From contig JAENYK010000012.1 of NCBI GenBank assembly GCA_016841825.1, positions 124,001-188,000 of the forward strand: 64,000 nt of DNA, read 5' to 3'. This document shows positions 17,966 to 27,098 of this stretch, in pieces. Below the pieces are notes generated by a model, which was given only the letters and a program-made list of their open reading frames with translations, did not search any database and was not told where the DNA came from. A program made the position numbers and the translations under genes. Origin of the DNA: Halothermothrix sp. (GTDB lineage Bacteria > Bacillota > Halanaerobiia > DY22613). Position 1 is the first letter of the stretch; each line of letters begins with the position of its first letter.

Positions 17966-19141
17966 TTATCTAATAGTGGGAGTTACAAATACCAGAAATT
18001 CCCGATCTGAATTGGATTTTTTTTCAGTTTTAAATAACCAACGAATTATTGGGATATTTCCCAGCAAAGGTACCTTATTTATTGTCATAGAGTTGTTTAG
18101 TATTGTCATTCCAGCAAGTACAACAGTCTGCCCATCTTTTAACTGAAGAGTTGTTGAAACTGTATTTTCTCTGATAATATGACTGTTATTATTTTTGCCA
18201 AGGTAGTGACTCACACTTGGAGTAATCTGAAGGATTAGTTGATTCTGACCAATAATTTTTGCGGTCACCTTTAGACCTACTCCTACTTCAAATTCTTCTA
18301 AACGTGTTGTGCTATCCTGAGATTCTATCAACATAATCTGTTGTTCCCCGACAAATAATTCTGCAGTACTCCCATCTGTCAATAATACTTTTGGATCTGC
18401 TTCAATACTGGCTTTTTGCTCTTCTTCTAACATTTTTAATTCAGCAAATAATTTCCCATATAAATTAGTCTCTAAAATAAATAAATTACTATCCAGACTA
18501 TAGTTAAACCAGGTTTCGGTCTGCTGATCAGTCTCTGTAAAATTTAGCAGATTAATGCCCAGTTCTCTGATTACACTGGAATCTACTTCTGTGACCACTA
18601 CCTGCACTTCAATCTGTTGTTGGGGGAGATCTATCTGTTGTATTAGATTTTTGATCCGTTTTAGTTCTCTGGCTGGAGCGTTAATCGTTAATAGATTGCT
18701 TTCTCTATTCCCCTGAATATAGTTTTTTAGAAAATCTGGTATTAACTCAAATACTTTATTCACAGTGATATGATTTAGTACGACTACTTCTAACTCACTC
18801 AATTCTCCAAAAGTTGTATTTTGTGGATCTGATAGTCCAACCAGATAAAAGTCGTCAAATTTTTTGAAGGTGTAGCCTCCACTGATCAAAATCATGTGTA
18901 ATGCCTTTTCTAAAGGAACTTCCTGCAAATCTACAGTTATTAAACCTCCTACGGTTTGATCTGGAATAATTGGTACCCCAGTTTGTAAAGAGATCTCACT
19001 TAAAGCTTCCCTGAGATCTGTTTCGAACAGCAGCATCGTTACCAAAGGCTCTTCAGTTAACAGATTTTCGGCATAACCTGTTCCAATAGAGAAGATAATT
19101 CCCCAGAACATAAAGACTATTATCAAACATTTTTTTACCAA
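17966..19141 (-). CDS. short secretin (PilQ/GspD family)
   Basis: About 391 residues with a signal peptide. The N-terminal region (ETDLREALSEISLQTGVP, then the VPLEKALHMIL helix) is a secretin/TonB N0-type domain, followed by one N1-like domain ending in IQQIDLPQQQIEVQVVV. The C-terminal secretin domain shows DGQTVVLAGM and the signature VPLLGNIPIIRWLF. Secretins form outer-membrane gates for type II/III secretion or type IV pili, but are usually above 600 residues, so this is a minimal form. TTG 19141 is preferred, 8 bases after GGAGGG. No ATPase, inner-membrane platform or prepilin gene is seen beside it. Confidence 0.85.
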   Translation of the reverse strand: MVKKCLIIVFMFWGIIFSIGTGYAENLLTEEPLVTMLLFETDLREALSEISLQTGVPIIPDQTVGGLITVDLQEVPLEKALHMILISGGYTFKKFDDFYLVGLSDPQNTTFGELSELEVVVLNHITVNKVFELIPDFLKNYIQGNRESNLLTINAPARELKRIKNLIQQIDLPQQQIEVQVVVTEVDSSVIRELGINLLNFTETDQQTETWFNYSLDSNLFILETNLYGKLFAELKMLEEEQKASIEADPKVLLTDGSTAELFVGEQQIMLIESQDSTTRLEEFEVGVGLKVTAKIIGQNQLILQITPSVSHYLGKNNNSHIIRENTVSTTLQLKDGQTVVLAGMTILNNSMTINKVPLLGNIPIIRWLFKTEKKSNSDREFLVFVTPTIR

Positions 19142-19227
19142 TTTCTCTCCCTCCAATATTAAAATTATATGGAAATTTTGATACTTGCCGCTATTATCAC
19201 TAAAGTATAATTCTAATTATGAGAAAA

Positions 19228-19590
19228 TATGCCTGAAGAATTTTAACAAATGTGGTTGGATGATGAAGGTATTAGATTTTTACTTAATTATATTAAAGAC
19301 AAACTTTTTATATACCAAAATATCGGGAAAATATTGAGTTTTGACTATGTATTTAGGAATAATCTAGTATTGTGGGGAAATGATATTTTTGAAAAGGTAA
19401 AATATGAGAAAATATATCTAAGTTCTCTGACTCCCACTTATAGAAGTGGGAACTGCCTCGTTCTACTTCAGATGGTGTTGAATCCCCATCTAAAGCCCCG
19501 AAGTTCAGTTTTAGCTGAACGAGTTCACCGTGTTTACTATGCATAGTCCTGTTTTTGATAACCGGACTTTTTTGTTTATGATATAGAGAG
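19228..19590. mobile_element. about 360-base insertion in the aroE leader, carrying a form B repeat
   Basis: In the decayed copy at 8690-8720 the sequence corresponding to 19200-19228 runs directly into the equivalent of 19590. The intervening stretch is therefore present only in this copy. Its edges both read GAGAAA-like. Inside is the hairpin repeat at 19420-19532 and no convincing gene. Confidence 0.5.
19420..19532 (+). repeat. structured repeat, form B, copy 1
   Basis: Three hairpins in order: CCCACTTATAGAAGTGGG (19433-19450), TCAGATGG pairing with CCATCTAA (about 19468-19492), and GTTCAGTTTTAGCTGAAC (19503-19520), closing with GAGTTCACCGTG. The same order and spacing recur at 29190. The first palindrome resembles subterminal hairpins of IS200/IS605 elements; no transposase or TnpB is present. 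Confidence 0.65.
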
Positions 19591-19682
19591 AAATTTTTTT
19601 TCTTTGAAGGATAACATTGGATGGGTGGCAAAGTAAATTAAAAAGAAGTTTTTGCATCTGGTATGGTTTAGGAGGATTGAAT

Positions 19683-20528
19683 ATGCCGAAATATCTTGGA
19701 ATAATCGGTAACCCCATCGAGCATTCGCTATCACCACTGATGCATAATGCAGCACTGCGAAACCAGAATCTTGCTTACCGATATATTCCTTTTAAAGTTG
19801 AAAAAGATGACTTACTGGCTGCAGTGCAGGGGTTAAAGGTGTTGAATTTTGTAGGTTTTAATGTAACTATTCCCTATAAAGTTGTAGTTATTCCATTTTT
19901 AGATGAGATAACAGAGGAAGCCAGGTTAATTGGTGCTGTTAATACGGTCCTGATTAACAGTGGCAGGTTAGTCGGTCATAATACTGATGGGATTGGCTTT
20001 GTTCATTCTTTGCAGAGAGAAGTTGGGATAACTCCTGAAAAGAGAAAAGTATTGATTTTTGGAGCAGGTGGCGCAGCCAGAGCAGTAGCTGTACAGTTGG
20101 GCTTAGAAGGAGCAGAACAGATAATAATTATTAATCGAACCAGGGAGAGAGCAGTGCTTCTGGCTCAGGAGTTAACAGAAAAGATTTCCGGGACGATTTA
20201 TCAGGGTTTTGGTCTGGGGACAGCAGAATTAGCTGATAGGGTTCGGGAAGCGGAGATTATTGTCAATGCCACACCGGCGGGGATGTTGTCAAGTCACTTG
20301 AAAAAACCGCCAATTAGGGAAGAATGGTTGAGGGCTCGACAATTGGTCGTTGATCTGGTGTATAATCCACTAATAACTCCACTATTGAACCTGGCTCGAA
20401 AATCTGGAGCTCAGATTTTGACAGGAGAGGGAATGCTATTATACCAGGGGGCGGCAGCATATCAGCTCTGGACAGGTTATCAGCCGCCGGTGGAGATCAT
20501 GCGTCAAGCGTTGATGGAAAGACTGTAG
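19683..20528 (+). CDS. aroE: shikimate dehydrogenase (NADP+)
   Basis: A 281-residue enzyme reducing 3-dehydroshikimate to shikimate in the aromatic amino acid pathway. N-terminal motif GNPIEHSLSPLMHNAAL binds substrate, NVTIPYK holds the catalytic Lys, GAVNTV and NTDGIGF follow, and GAGGAARAVAVQL is the NADP-binding loop. The C-terminal end (GEGMLLYQGAAAYQLWTG) is canonical. The ATG is 7 bases after TAGGAGG. It heads the aroE-aroC-aroK-aroB cluster, separated from aroC by 250 bases that contain a repeat. Confidence 0.97.
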   Translation: MPKYLGIIGNPIEHSLSPLMHNAALRNQNLAYRYIPFKVEKDDLLAAVQGLKVLNFVGFNVTIPYKVVVIPFLDEITEEARLIGAVNTVLINSGRLVGHNTDGIGFVHSLQREVGITPEKRKVLIFGAGGAARAVAVQLGLEGAEQIIIINRTRERAVLLAQELTEKISGTIYQGFGLGTAELADRVREAEIIVNATPAGMLSSHLKKPPIREEWLRARQLVVDLVYNPLITPLLNLARKSGAQILTGEGMLLYQGAAAYQLWTGYQPPVEIMRQALMERL

Positions 20529-20609
20529 TAGGCGAGTTTGCCTATAAGTATTTTTAAATTTGCTAATTAGGTAGTATCCAAATTCCAGTGAGTTTGAGAA
20601 CATTCCAGA

Positions 20610-20745
20610 TGGGAAGTCTCCTGGCCTATATAGATGTGAGTATAAATAAAATGGTGTCTACTTCAGTGGAGGTACCAAATCTCTTCTGAAGTCGCTAAGC
20701 TTAAGGCTTTAACAGCTTGCTGTTAGTGTGACTTTAATTTCTTTG
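20610..20745 (+). repeat. structured repeat, form A, copy 1
   Basis: It shares ordered blocks with 23697-23825 and, inverted, with 35300-35450: CTACTTCAGTGGAGGT, TCTTCTGAAGTCGCTAA, and a hairpin TTAACAGCTTGCTGTTA-like, ending GACTTTAA. The layout of three paired segments parallels form B. It fills most of the aroE-aroC gap. Confidence 0.65.
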
Positions 20746-20779
20746 AGAGAAGTAATAAATATAAAAGGAGGGGTTGTCT

Positions 20780-21997
20780 ATGTTTACATATCTAACGGCA
20801 GGTGAGTCCCATGGTATGCAGTTAACTACCATCATCAAGAAAGTACCTTCAGGGCTGTGGTTAACTGCAGAGATGATAAATCAGCAATTAACGCGGCGGC
20901 AGCAGGGATATGGCCGTGGTGGGCGAATGGAAATTGAAAAAGATCGGATTGAGATTACCTCTGGAATCAGACATGGTAGAACTATTGGCAGCCCGATTAG
21001 TATGCAGATTAAGAATCGTGATTGGGAAAATTGGCAGGAGAAGATGAGTGTAGAACCACTAGATTTTGGGTGTAACAGGGAAGAGATGACTAATCCTCGC
21101 CCGGGTCATGCTGACCTTGTGGGAGGAATTAAGTATAATACTTATGATTTGAGAGATATTCTGGAAAGGGCCAGTGCCCGGGAGACTGCAGCCCGAACCG
21201 CAGTAGGAGCGGTCTGTCGTCAGTTTTTACGGGAATTTGGGATACAGATCTGGAGTCATGTGGTACAGATCGGTGACCTGACCAGTCCTAACTGGACTCA
21301 GCTTACCACAGAACAGATCTCGGTTAATCTTGATGATCCGGGAGAGGTTAAAGAGTATTTTGCCCTGGTTGAAAGATCTCCTTTGCGGTGTGGTAGCCCT
21401 GAGCAGCAAGCTAAAATGATTCAGCTGATCGATAACTGGCAGTTAGCGGGAGATTCGGTAGGAGGGGTATTTGAAGTAATTGTTACAGGACTTCCCATCG
21501 GGTTGGGTAGTTATGTACACTGGAACGAACGGTTGGATGGTAAACTGGCACAGGCTTTAGTAAGTGTTCAGGGGATGAAGGCTGTGGAGTTCGGGTTAGG
21601 CTTTGGCGGTAGTGGATTACCAGGTTCACTGGTACATGATCAGATATATTATGCAGAACAGGATACGATTGGAGGATATTTCTATCGGACGACAAATGGA
21701 GCGGGTGGACTTGAGGGTGGGATGACTACCGGGGAGCCTCTGATCATCCGGGTAGGCATGAAACCCATACCAACTCTAATGAAACCACTGCATTCGGTTG
21801 ATATTGTAACTAAGGAAGAAGTGTATGCCAGTAAAGAGAGAGCCGATGTGTGTGCTGTTCCTGCGGCCAGTGTTGTTGGTGAGGGAGTTGTAGCTATAGA
21901 GTTGGCTCAGGCTTTTGCTGCAAAGTTTGGAGGGGATAGTATGACAGAGATCAGGGGTGCTTATGAGAAATATCTGGAATATGTCAGGCAATATTAA
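20780..21997 (+). CDS. aroC: chorismate synthase
   Basis: A 405-residue FMN-dependent enzyme making chorismate from EPSP. The signature TAGESHGM opens the protein, GYGRGGRMEIEKD is the Arg-rich segment that binds EPSP and flavin, and NGAGGLEGGMTTGEP and the C-terminal RADVCAVPAASVVGE are typical. The ATG at 20780 follows AAAGGAGGGG; a TTG 6 bases earlier is less likely. The 3' end overlaps aroK. Confidence 0.97.
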   Translation: MFTYLTAGESHGMQLTTIIKKVPSGLWLTAEMINQQLTRRQQGYGRGGRMEIEKDRIEITSGIRHGRTIGSPISMQIKNRDWENWQEKMSVEPLDFGCNREEMTNPRPGHADLVGGIKYNTYDLRDILERASARETAARTAVGAVCRQFLREFGIQIWSHVVQIGDLTSPNWTQLTTEQISVNLDDPGEVKEYFALVERSPLRCGSPEQQAKMIQLIDNWQLAGDSVGGVFEVIVTGLPIGLGSYVHWNERLDGKLAQALVSVQGMKAVEFGLGFGGSGLPGSLVHDQIYYAEQDTIGGYFYRTTNGAGGLEGGMTTGEPLIIRVGMKPIPTLMKPLHSVDIVTKEEVYASKERADVCAVPAASVVGEGVVAIELAQAFAAKFGGDSMTEIRGAYEKYLEYVRQY

Positions 21998-22517
21998 GAG
22001 AGGCCGGCCCAATATTGTTCTCGTCGGAATGATGGGTAGTGGCAAAACAACGGTAGGCCAACTGTTGTCAAAAATGCTAAATAAGGAATTTATCGATATA
22101 GACCAGTTCGTGGAGAAGAAGGCCAATAAATCCATTCAGGATATTTTTGCTCGGGAGGGAGAAAGAGCCTTCAGGCGTCTGGAGGCTCAGATTGTGGTCA
22201 TGTTAGCAGATAAGCGTGGACTGGTTATCTCTACTGGAGGTGGAATAGTTTTAGATTGGGAGAATATTGAGATTTTGCAGCGGGATGGCCTAATTATCTT
22301 TCTCAATGCTTCACCAGAGGTGATAGCAAAACGTCTTCGGGATGATGATACGCGTCCTTTAATCAAAGCTAATCTACTGAAAACGCTTAAAGAGATATTT
22401 GCTAAACGCATTAACTTATACCAACGGGCTGCAGATATAGTGTTAGATGTGGACCCACTTACTCCTGAGCAGATTGCCGGGGAGATAATCAAACTATTGG
22501 AATCGGAGAATCTTTAA
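21963..22517 (+). CDS. aroK: shikimate kinase
   Basis: A 184-residue P-loop kinase phosphorylating shikimate. Walker A is GMMGSGKTTVG, shikimate-binding residues lie in DIDQF and TGGGIVL, the lid in RDDDTRPLI. It overlaps the end of aroC by about 35 bases; ATGs at 21963 and 21981 are both possible, the first following AGGGGTG. aroK and aroB are neighbours in many bacteria, often behind the pilQ secretin; here a secretin gene lies nearby but on the opposite strand. Confidence 0.93.
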   Translation: MRNIWNMSGNIKRGRPNIVLVGMMGSGKTTVGQLLSKMLNKEFIDIDQFVEKKANKSIQDIFAREGERAFRRLEAQIVVMLADKRGLVISTGGGIVLDWENIEILQRDGLIIFLNASPEVIAKRLRDDDTRPLIKANLLKTLKEIFAKRINLYQRAADIVLDVDPLTPEQIAGEIIKLLESENL

Positions 22518-22563
22518 TTGATCTGAAGAAGATTACTTTAGTGTTGATAAATGTTTAATCCGA

Positions 22564-22573
22564 GGGGGGGGGG
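22564..22573 (+). promoter_or_regulatory. G10 homopolymer forming the aroB ribosome-binding site
   Basis: Ten consecutive G lie directly upstream of aroB, ending 6 bases before the ATG, and they are the only Shine-Dalgarno-like sequence there. Such a run is rare in a genome of this base composition and is prone to slippage, which would change spacing to the start codon. Confidence 0.7.
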
Positions 22574-22579
22574 AAATTA

Positions 22580-23677
22580 ATGCAGCAAAAGTTGACCATC
22601 AACTTACAAGAACGCAGTTATCCGATCTTTATCGGTACTGACATGTTAAAAGATATCGGCAGTTTAATCAGATTACAGATTCCGACAGTCAGGCGAAGTT
22701 TTGTTATCACCAATACTACTGTTGAGAAACTTTATGGGCAGGTTATCATGAATAGTTTGAGCACAGCAGGTTTAGAGCCGGCTATAGCTGCTATCCCGGA
22801 TGGTGAGGAGTACAAGACTCTGGAGACAGCCAGTTCTCTGTATGATAAGCTAATTCAGCATCAGATGGATCGGAGTTCGGTGGTGCTCAGTCTGGGTGGA
22901 GGAGTGGTTGGTGACCTGGCTGGTTTTGTAGCGGCTACTTTTATGCGTGGAGTGGATTTTGTACAGATACCTACTACTTTGCTGGCCCAGGTCGATAGTA
23001 GCATTGGGGGGAAGGTGGCTGTAAATCATCAGGCCGGAAAGAATCTGATCGGAGCATTTTATCAGCCAAAACTGGTGTTGATAGATATCGATACCCTGAG
23101 AACTTTATCCGAAAAAGAGATTACAGCAGGAATGGCAGAGGTCGTCAAATATGGAATGGTCTTTGATGAGGAGTTTTTTTCCTGGATTGAAACCAGTGCT
23201 GCTGGAATTAAGAAGCAAGAGCCAGAGGTGCTGATTCAGATGATCTATCAATCGTGTGTGATCAAAGGTAAAGTGGTAGAAACTGATGAACGAGAAGAAA
23301 ATCTGAGAGCGATCCTCAATTTTGGCCATACAGTAGGGCATGCTCTGGAAAACCTTACCCACTATGTCCGTTATCGCCATGGAGAGGCAGTAGCAATTGG
23401 GATGGTTCAGGCATCCAGATTCGCTATATTAATGGGAATTATTAGTCGGGAAGCTGTTCAGCGTCTAATTAAGATTTTAAAGGTTTTAGGGCTTCCCACA
23501 GAGCTTCCTCCTGATCTATCTTCCCGTGAGATTATCCAGACTATGAGAAAGGATAAAAAGTCCTACCAGGGTAAAGTTAAACTTATTCTACCTACTGCAA
23601 TTGGGCGAATAGAGATTGTAGACCATTGGGATGAAGAGAAACTGAGTAGAGTGTTAGATCAGGCGAATTGTCAGTGA
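22580..23677 (+). CDS. aroB: 3-dehydroquinate synthase
   Basis: A 365-residue NAD+- and metal-dependent enzyme making 3-dehydroquinate from DAHP. The NAD site is PDGEEYKTLETA and SLGGGVVGDLAGFVAATFMRG-like (glycine-rich), substrate site IPTTLLAQVDSSIGGK, metal ligands in ILNFGHTVGHALE and the preceding Glu of GMAEVVKYG and RHGEAVAIGM. It is the last of the aro genes; a bidirectional terminator follows at 23839. Confidence 0.97.
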   Translation: MQQKLTINLQERSYPIFIGTDMLKDIGSLIRLQIPTVRRSFVITNTTVEKLYGQVIMNSLSTAGLEPAIAAIPDGEEYKTLETASSLYDKLIQHQMDRSSVVLSLGGGVVGDLAGFVAATFMRGVDFVQIPTTLLAQVDSSIGGKVAVNHQAGKNLIGAFYQPKLVLIDIDTLRTLSEKEITAGMAEVVKYGMVFDEEFFSWIETSAAGIKKQEPEVLIQMIYQSCVIKGKVVETDEREENLRAILNFGHTVGHALENLTHYVRYRHGEAVAIGMVQASRFAILMGIISREAVQRLIKILKVLGLPTELPPDLSSREIIQTMRKDKKSYQGKVKLILPTAIGRIEIVDHWDEEKLSRVLDQANCQ

Positions 23678-23696
23678 ATTTTAATGATATCTAGAA

Positions 23697-23825
23697 GGAA
23701 AACCTCCCGGTCTTTAGAGGTGGGAGTGGGAATAATTAAATGTTGTTTACTTCCATGGAGGTGCAGACCTCTTATGATGTCGCTAAAACCCGGCATTAAC
23801 AGCTTACCGGTAAGGTAACTATTAT
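23697..23825 (+). repeat. structured repeat, form A, copy 2
   Basis: It begins with a hairpin CCTCCCGGTCTTTAGAGGTGGGAG-like segment, then TTTACTTCCATGGAGGT, GATGTCGCTAA and a hairpin AACAGCTTACCGGTAAG. Blocks and order match 20610-20745. It lies between aroB and the terminator. Confidence 0.6.
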
Positions 23826-23838
23826 AGATCATTTAAAA

Positions 23839-23868
23839 GGCCTCTCAATTAAGAGAGGCCCTAATTTT
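23839..23868. terminator. bidirectional terminator between aroB and the subtilase gene
   Basis: GGCCTCTC pairs with GAGAGGCC across AATTAA, flanked by AAAA on the left and CTAATTTTG on the right, so it can work on both strands for the two convergent genes. Confidence 0.85.
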
Positions 23869-23870
23869 GT

Positions 23871-26765
23871 TTACTTCTCTGGAGAAATGATCTTAATGGT
23901 TTTATCGGCCATAGATGCTGCCTGTAGAGCGGCTGTATCAAAGTCATCGGCTGTAATTTTTAAGATCTCAAAATTTACCCAATTACGGGATTGACCAGGG
24001 GAATATTTGTAAGGAGTAGAATGACCAAAGAATTCACCGATCTCAATCGAACCATCTCCGTCAGTGTCAATATAACCGATAATGTACACATTATTTACGT
24101 TGACAGGGATGTTGTTTACAGTATAATAACCATTTTGGCTGACGGTAACTGCAGTAGTGAGCGGTTCCCAGACATTTTCACTTCTTTTTAAAGCTGCCTG
24201 AATCTGAACGTCATACATCTTTGGCGCTACCATAGCCAGAGCCTGAGAAGCATTTACGATACCTGCACCATAGTAGTAAGTATCACCTTTTGATGTAGCA
24301 GAATCGATCAGGATCTGATATACACTGCCAGGATCAGTAACACCCAGGGTATAGATCAAACCTGCTACAGCAGAGACCTGAGCGGTAGCAGATGAGGTTC
24401 CCGGCCAGACGTAAGTTTCTGTGGTCAGATATGCATCAGGATAACCGGGAATACCGTCATAAATATTATCATAACCATCATTATCAAATCCACCCGGGGC
24501 AACCAATCCCAGATCTTCACCATAATTGGAATAAGGTGCACGGTTCCCGTAGACGTCCACAGCGCCTACAGCCAGAGTGTACCAGGAGGATGCAGGATAG
24601 CTGATCGTGCTGGAAGAGTCATTCCCGGCGGCAGCGAATATAGCTACACCGTAATTATATGCATAGCGTAAGGCGCTCTCCACAGTTGGATGATCTTCCG
24701 GATAGGGGAGTTCGGAATTACCCAGACTGATATTAATTATGTTTGCTCCCAGATCTACTGCTTTACGAATACCTTCGGCTAATAAGAGGTCTTCAGTTCG
24801 CGGCATACCGTCGGCATGAATCTCGCCATCGTAACAGATCTTAATTGGCATAACCTTTAGACCCCAACCGGTGCCTGCCAGACCGGTATTGTTATTGGTC
24901 ACCGCACCAATAATACTTGCCATGTGAGTGCCGTGACTCTGATTGATAGCGGTTAAGTCATCGTAGGGATTAGTATCCTGACCGAAAATATCATATCCGG
25001 GAACCAGATTGGAATCAAGATCACTGTTTGCTCGAATTCCCGTATCCAGAACAGCAACAACAATATTACTATGGATGCCTTTAGCATAATCCCAGGCATC
25101 GGGCATCTTAATGCTCGATAGATTCCATTGAGAAGCATATTTCGGATCATTGGGAACACTCATCAGATGGTTGATATAGTTGGGTTGAACACTATCTACT
25201 TCAGCTATTCGGGCAAGAGCATCTATTATCGAATCAATGTCATTCTGGGTTTGCAGATGATACAGATTGTAACCGCGACTGGTATATGATGCGCTGGTTA
25301 GATTACTCAGAATCTCATCTGCCCTTTCTGAAGTTACATCTTCCGAGAACTGGATCAGTACTCCATTATAATTAACCCCACTCATCAGAGATATAGATCT
25401 GGATAAAAGAGGGAGAGTGACGACATTTGTAGATGGATCCAGACTCTGGTTGACTACAACGTCACCAAAGCTGATTTGCCCACTGGCAGAGGCAGGCAGC
25501 CATTGTAAACGTACTTGCCAGTTATAGTTGTTGACTGTGATCTCTTTATTCTCAATGCGTCCGGCATAATCCGCATGATTCACCTCCAATTTATAATCTC
25601 CCAGGTAAGGAATTCGGAATGATACATTACCTCCGGTTTTGGTATCAATTATCTGATTGTTGGATAGATCTGTCAAACGGATAGTGGCTCCGGTAATCTG
25701 TGTACCATTGGTGTCATTTATCACACTCACATTAATCATGAGTGGCTGCAGTCGAATATTTGGCAGAGTGATGGGGCCAGTCACATTCAGGGAAGTCTCA
25801 TAACTTTCATAACTCTCTTTAGAGATACGTAAAGTTTGATTACCCCTAGTAGCATCTAATTGAAAGTAACCATTAGAGTCAGTATAACAGTATTGGGAAC
25901 CAATAGTGACTGATGCATAAGCAATCCCATACCCCGATTGGGCATCAATAACTTGACCAGTTATAGTATAACTTTGATCCAGATGGACATTAATGGTTTT
26001 GTTGCCAGTCAGGTTAACGGTTTGAGAGCGGGTAATGTAATTGTCGGCAGTAACCTGAAGCGTATAAGTACCTTCAAATATGTCATAAAATGTAACAGTG
26101 GAACCAATCTTTTCATCAAGTAGATTGCCCTGAGAGTCTTTTAAGCTAACAGATGCATTTATAGGTGAACCGCTATAGGTATCATCTACGTTAACAGTAA
26201 GATCAAAAGTAGGTAGTGGTTCCATCTTAATTTGATAATTCTCATCTGAATTCAGAGTAAAATTCAGTATTTTATCATGATAACCTGCCACTTTTACTTT
26301 AAGTCGATAATCACCTTCATAGATATTAGAGAATTCTACTTGACTGCCAGAACGAGGACCATATGTAGCATTTGTATCGGTATTTTTTAAAGTTATAGAA
26401 GCAGTCAATGGTGAATTGGTATTAATATCCACAATATTTACACTTACTGAATACTTTGAGAATTCTTCCAGAACATAACGCAAATTAAGTAGATCTTGAT
26501 TGACTGCAAGGGTATTTGTGGTCTGGTGGTAATTATCTTTGCTGATTACCAGAGTATAAGAACCCTTTTTCAAATCCGAGACAGTGAAATGTCCATTTTC
26601 ATCGGTATAAAAAGCGCCAATGTTTCTAATATATATTTTCGCATCTTTAATTGGCTGAGAGTTTTGGTCTTCAACAATACCACCAATATTATATGATTTA
26701 AAGGCAGCACAGCCAGTCAGTACTATTAGCGTAAAAATTATTGAAATAAGTATAAATTTTTTCAT
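23871..26765 (-). CDS. surface lipoprotein subtilase (S8) with repeated regulatory-like domains
   Basis: A 964-residue protein. The lipoprotein signal (MKKFILISIIFTLIVLTGC) predicts lipid attachment at Cys19. About five CarboxypepD_reg/Ig-like units of about 75 residues follow (to about 430), each with a G-x-Y-x-L-x-V pattern. An I9-like propeptide segment (YNGVLIQFSEDVTSERADEI) precedes the S8 catalytic domain: Asp in AVLDTGIRA, His in SHGTHMASIIGA, Ser in GTSSATAQVSAVAG. A short C-terminal beta domain contains DTDGDGSIEIGEF, possibly calcium binding. The N-terminal placing of the repeats, between anchor and protease, suggests a stalk that holds the enzyme away from the membrane. Its substrate is unknown. 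Confidence 0.9.
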   Translation of the reverse strand: MKKFILISIIFTLIVLTGCAAFKSYNIGGIVEDQNSQPIKDAKIYIRNIGAFYTDENGHFTVSDLKKGSYTLVISKDNYHQTTNTLAVNQDLLNLRYVLEEFSKYSVSVNIVDINTNSPLTASITLKNTDTNATYGPRSGSQVEFSNIYEGDYRLKVKVAGYHDKILNFTLNSDENYQIKMEPLPTFDLTVNVDDTYSGSPINASVSLKDSQGNLLDEKIGSTVTFYDIFEGTYTLQVTADNYITRSQTVNLTGNKTINVHLDQSYTITGQVIDAQSGYGIAYASVTIGSQYCYTDSNGYFQLDATRGNQTLRISKESYESYETSLNVTGPITLPNIRLQPLMINVSVINDTNGTQITGATIRLTDLSNNQIIDTKTGGNVSFRIPYLGDYKLEVNHADYAGRIENKEITVNNYNWQVRLQWLPASASGQISFGDVVVNQSLDPSTNVVTLPLLSRSISLMSGVNYNGVLIQFSEDVTSERADEILSNLTSASYTSRGYNLYHLQTQNDIDSIIDALARIAEVDSVQPNYINHLMSVPNDPKYASQWNLSSIKMPDAWDYAKGIHSNIVVAVLDTGIRANSDLDSNLVPGYDIFGQDTNPYDDLTAINQSHGTHMASIIGAVTNNNTGLAGTGWGLKVMPIKICYDGEIHADGMPRTEDLLLAEGIRKAVDLGANIINISLGNSELPYPEDHPTVESALRYAYNYGVAIFAAAGNDSSSTISYPASSWYTLAVGAVDVYGNRAPYSNYGEDLGLVAPGGFDNDGYDNIYDGIPGYPDAYLTTETYVWPGTSSATAQVSAVAGLIYTLGVTDPGSVYQILIDSATSKGDTYYYGAGIVNASQALAMVAPKMYDVQIQAALKRSENVWEPLTTAVTVSQNGYYTVNNIPVNVNNVYIIGYIDTDGDGSIEIGEFFGHSTPYKYSPGQSRNWVNFEILKITADDFDTAALQAASMADKTIKIISPEK

Positions 26766-27034
26766 GGTCTATCCCTTCCTTTCTTTAACAGACTTACATA
26801 TGTAATTATTTAAACGAAAAGAAAGTGTAACCCTCTTTTTCGTGTAGAGAAATTTGTGTTTTTCGTAGCTCTGTGATCTCAACAAAGTTATACTTTCGAT
26901 AATTTAGACGATAGAGTTTTTGAAAGGTTCCCTGATAATAAAATATTACCACTCTCTTCTAGACCAATGTATTGCCAGAGACATTAGTTTATTATTAATT
27001 GTTTCAATAAATAGATCTGTCATTCAATGCTTTG

Positions 27035-27063
27035 TTGTATTTTTCCTTTAATTCACCTATAAT
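27035..27063 (+). promoter_or_regulatory. sigma-A-type promoter of the PRPP synthetase-like gene
   Basis: TTGTAT and TATAAT are separated by 17 bases, 36 bases before the ATG at 27099. The whole 26766-27098 gap between divergent genes holds this promoter and nothing else I can identify. Confidence 0.65.
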
Positions 27064-27098
27064 AAAAGTGATAACAGATAACATGGGAGGTATGCTGA

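Noticed and set aside
19250-19546. 98-codon plus-strand frame in the aroE leader
   Set aside because: It runs through the hairpin repeat, lacks a ribosome site and resembles no protein.
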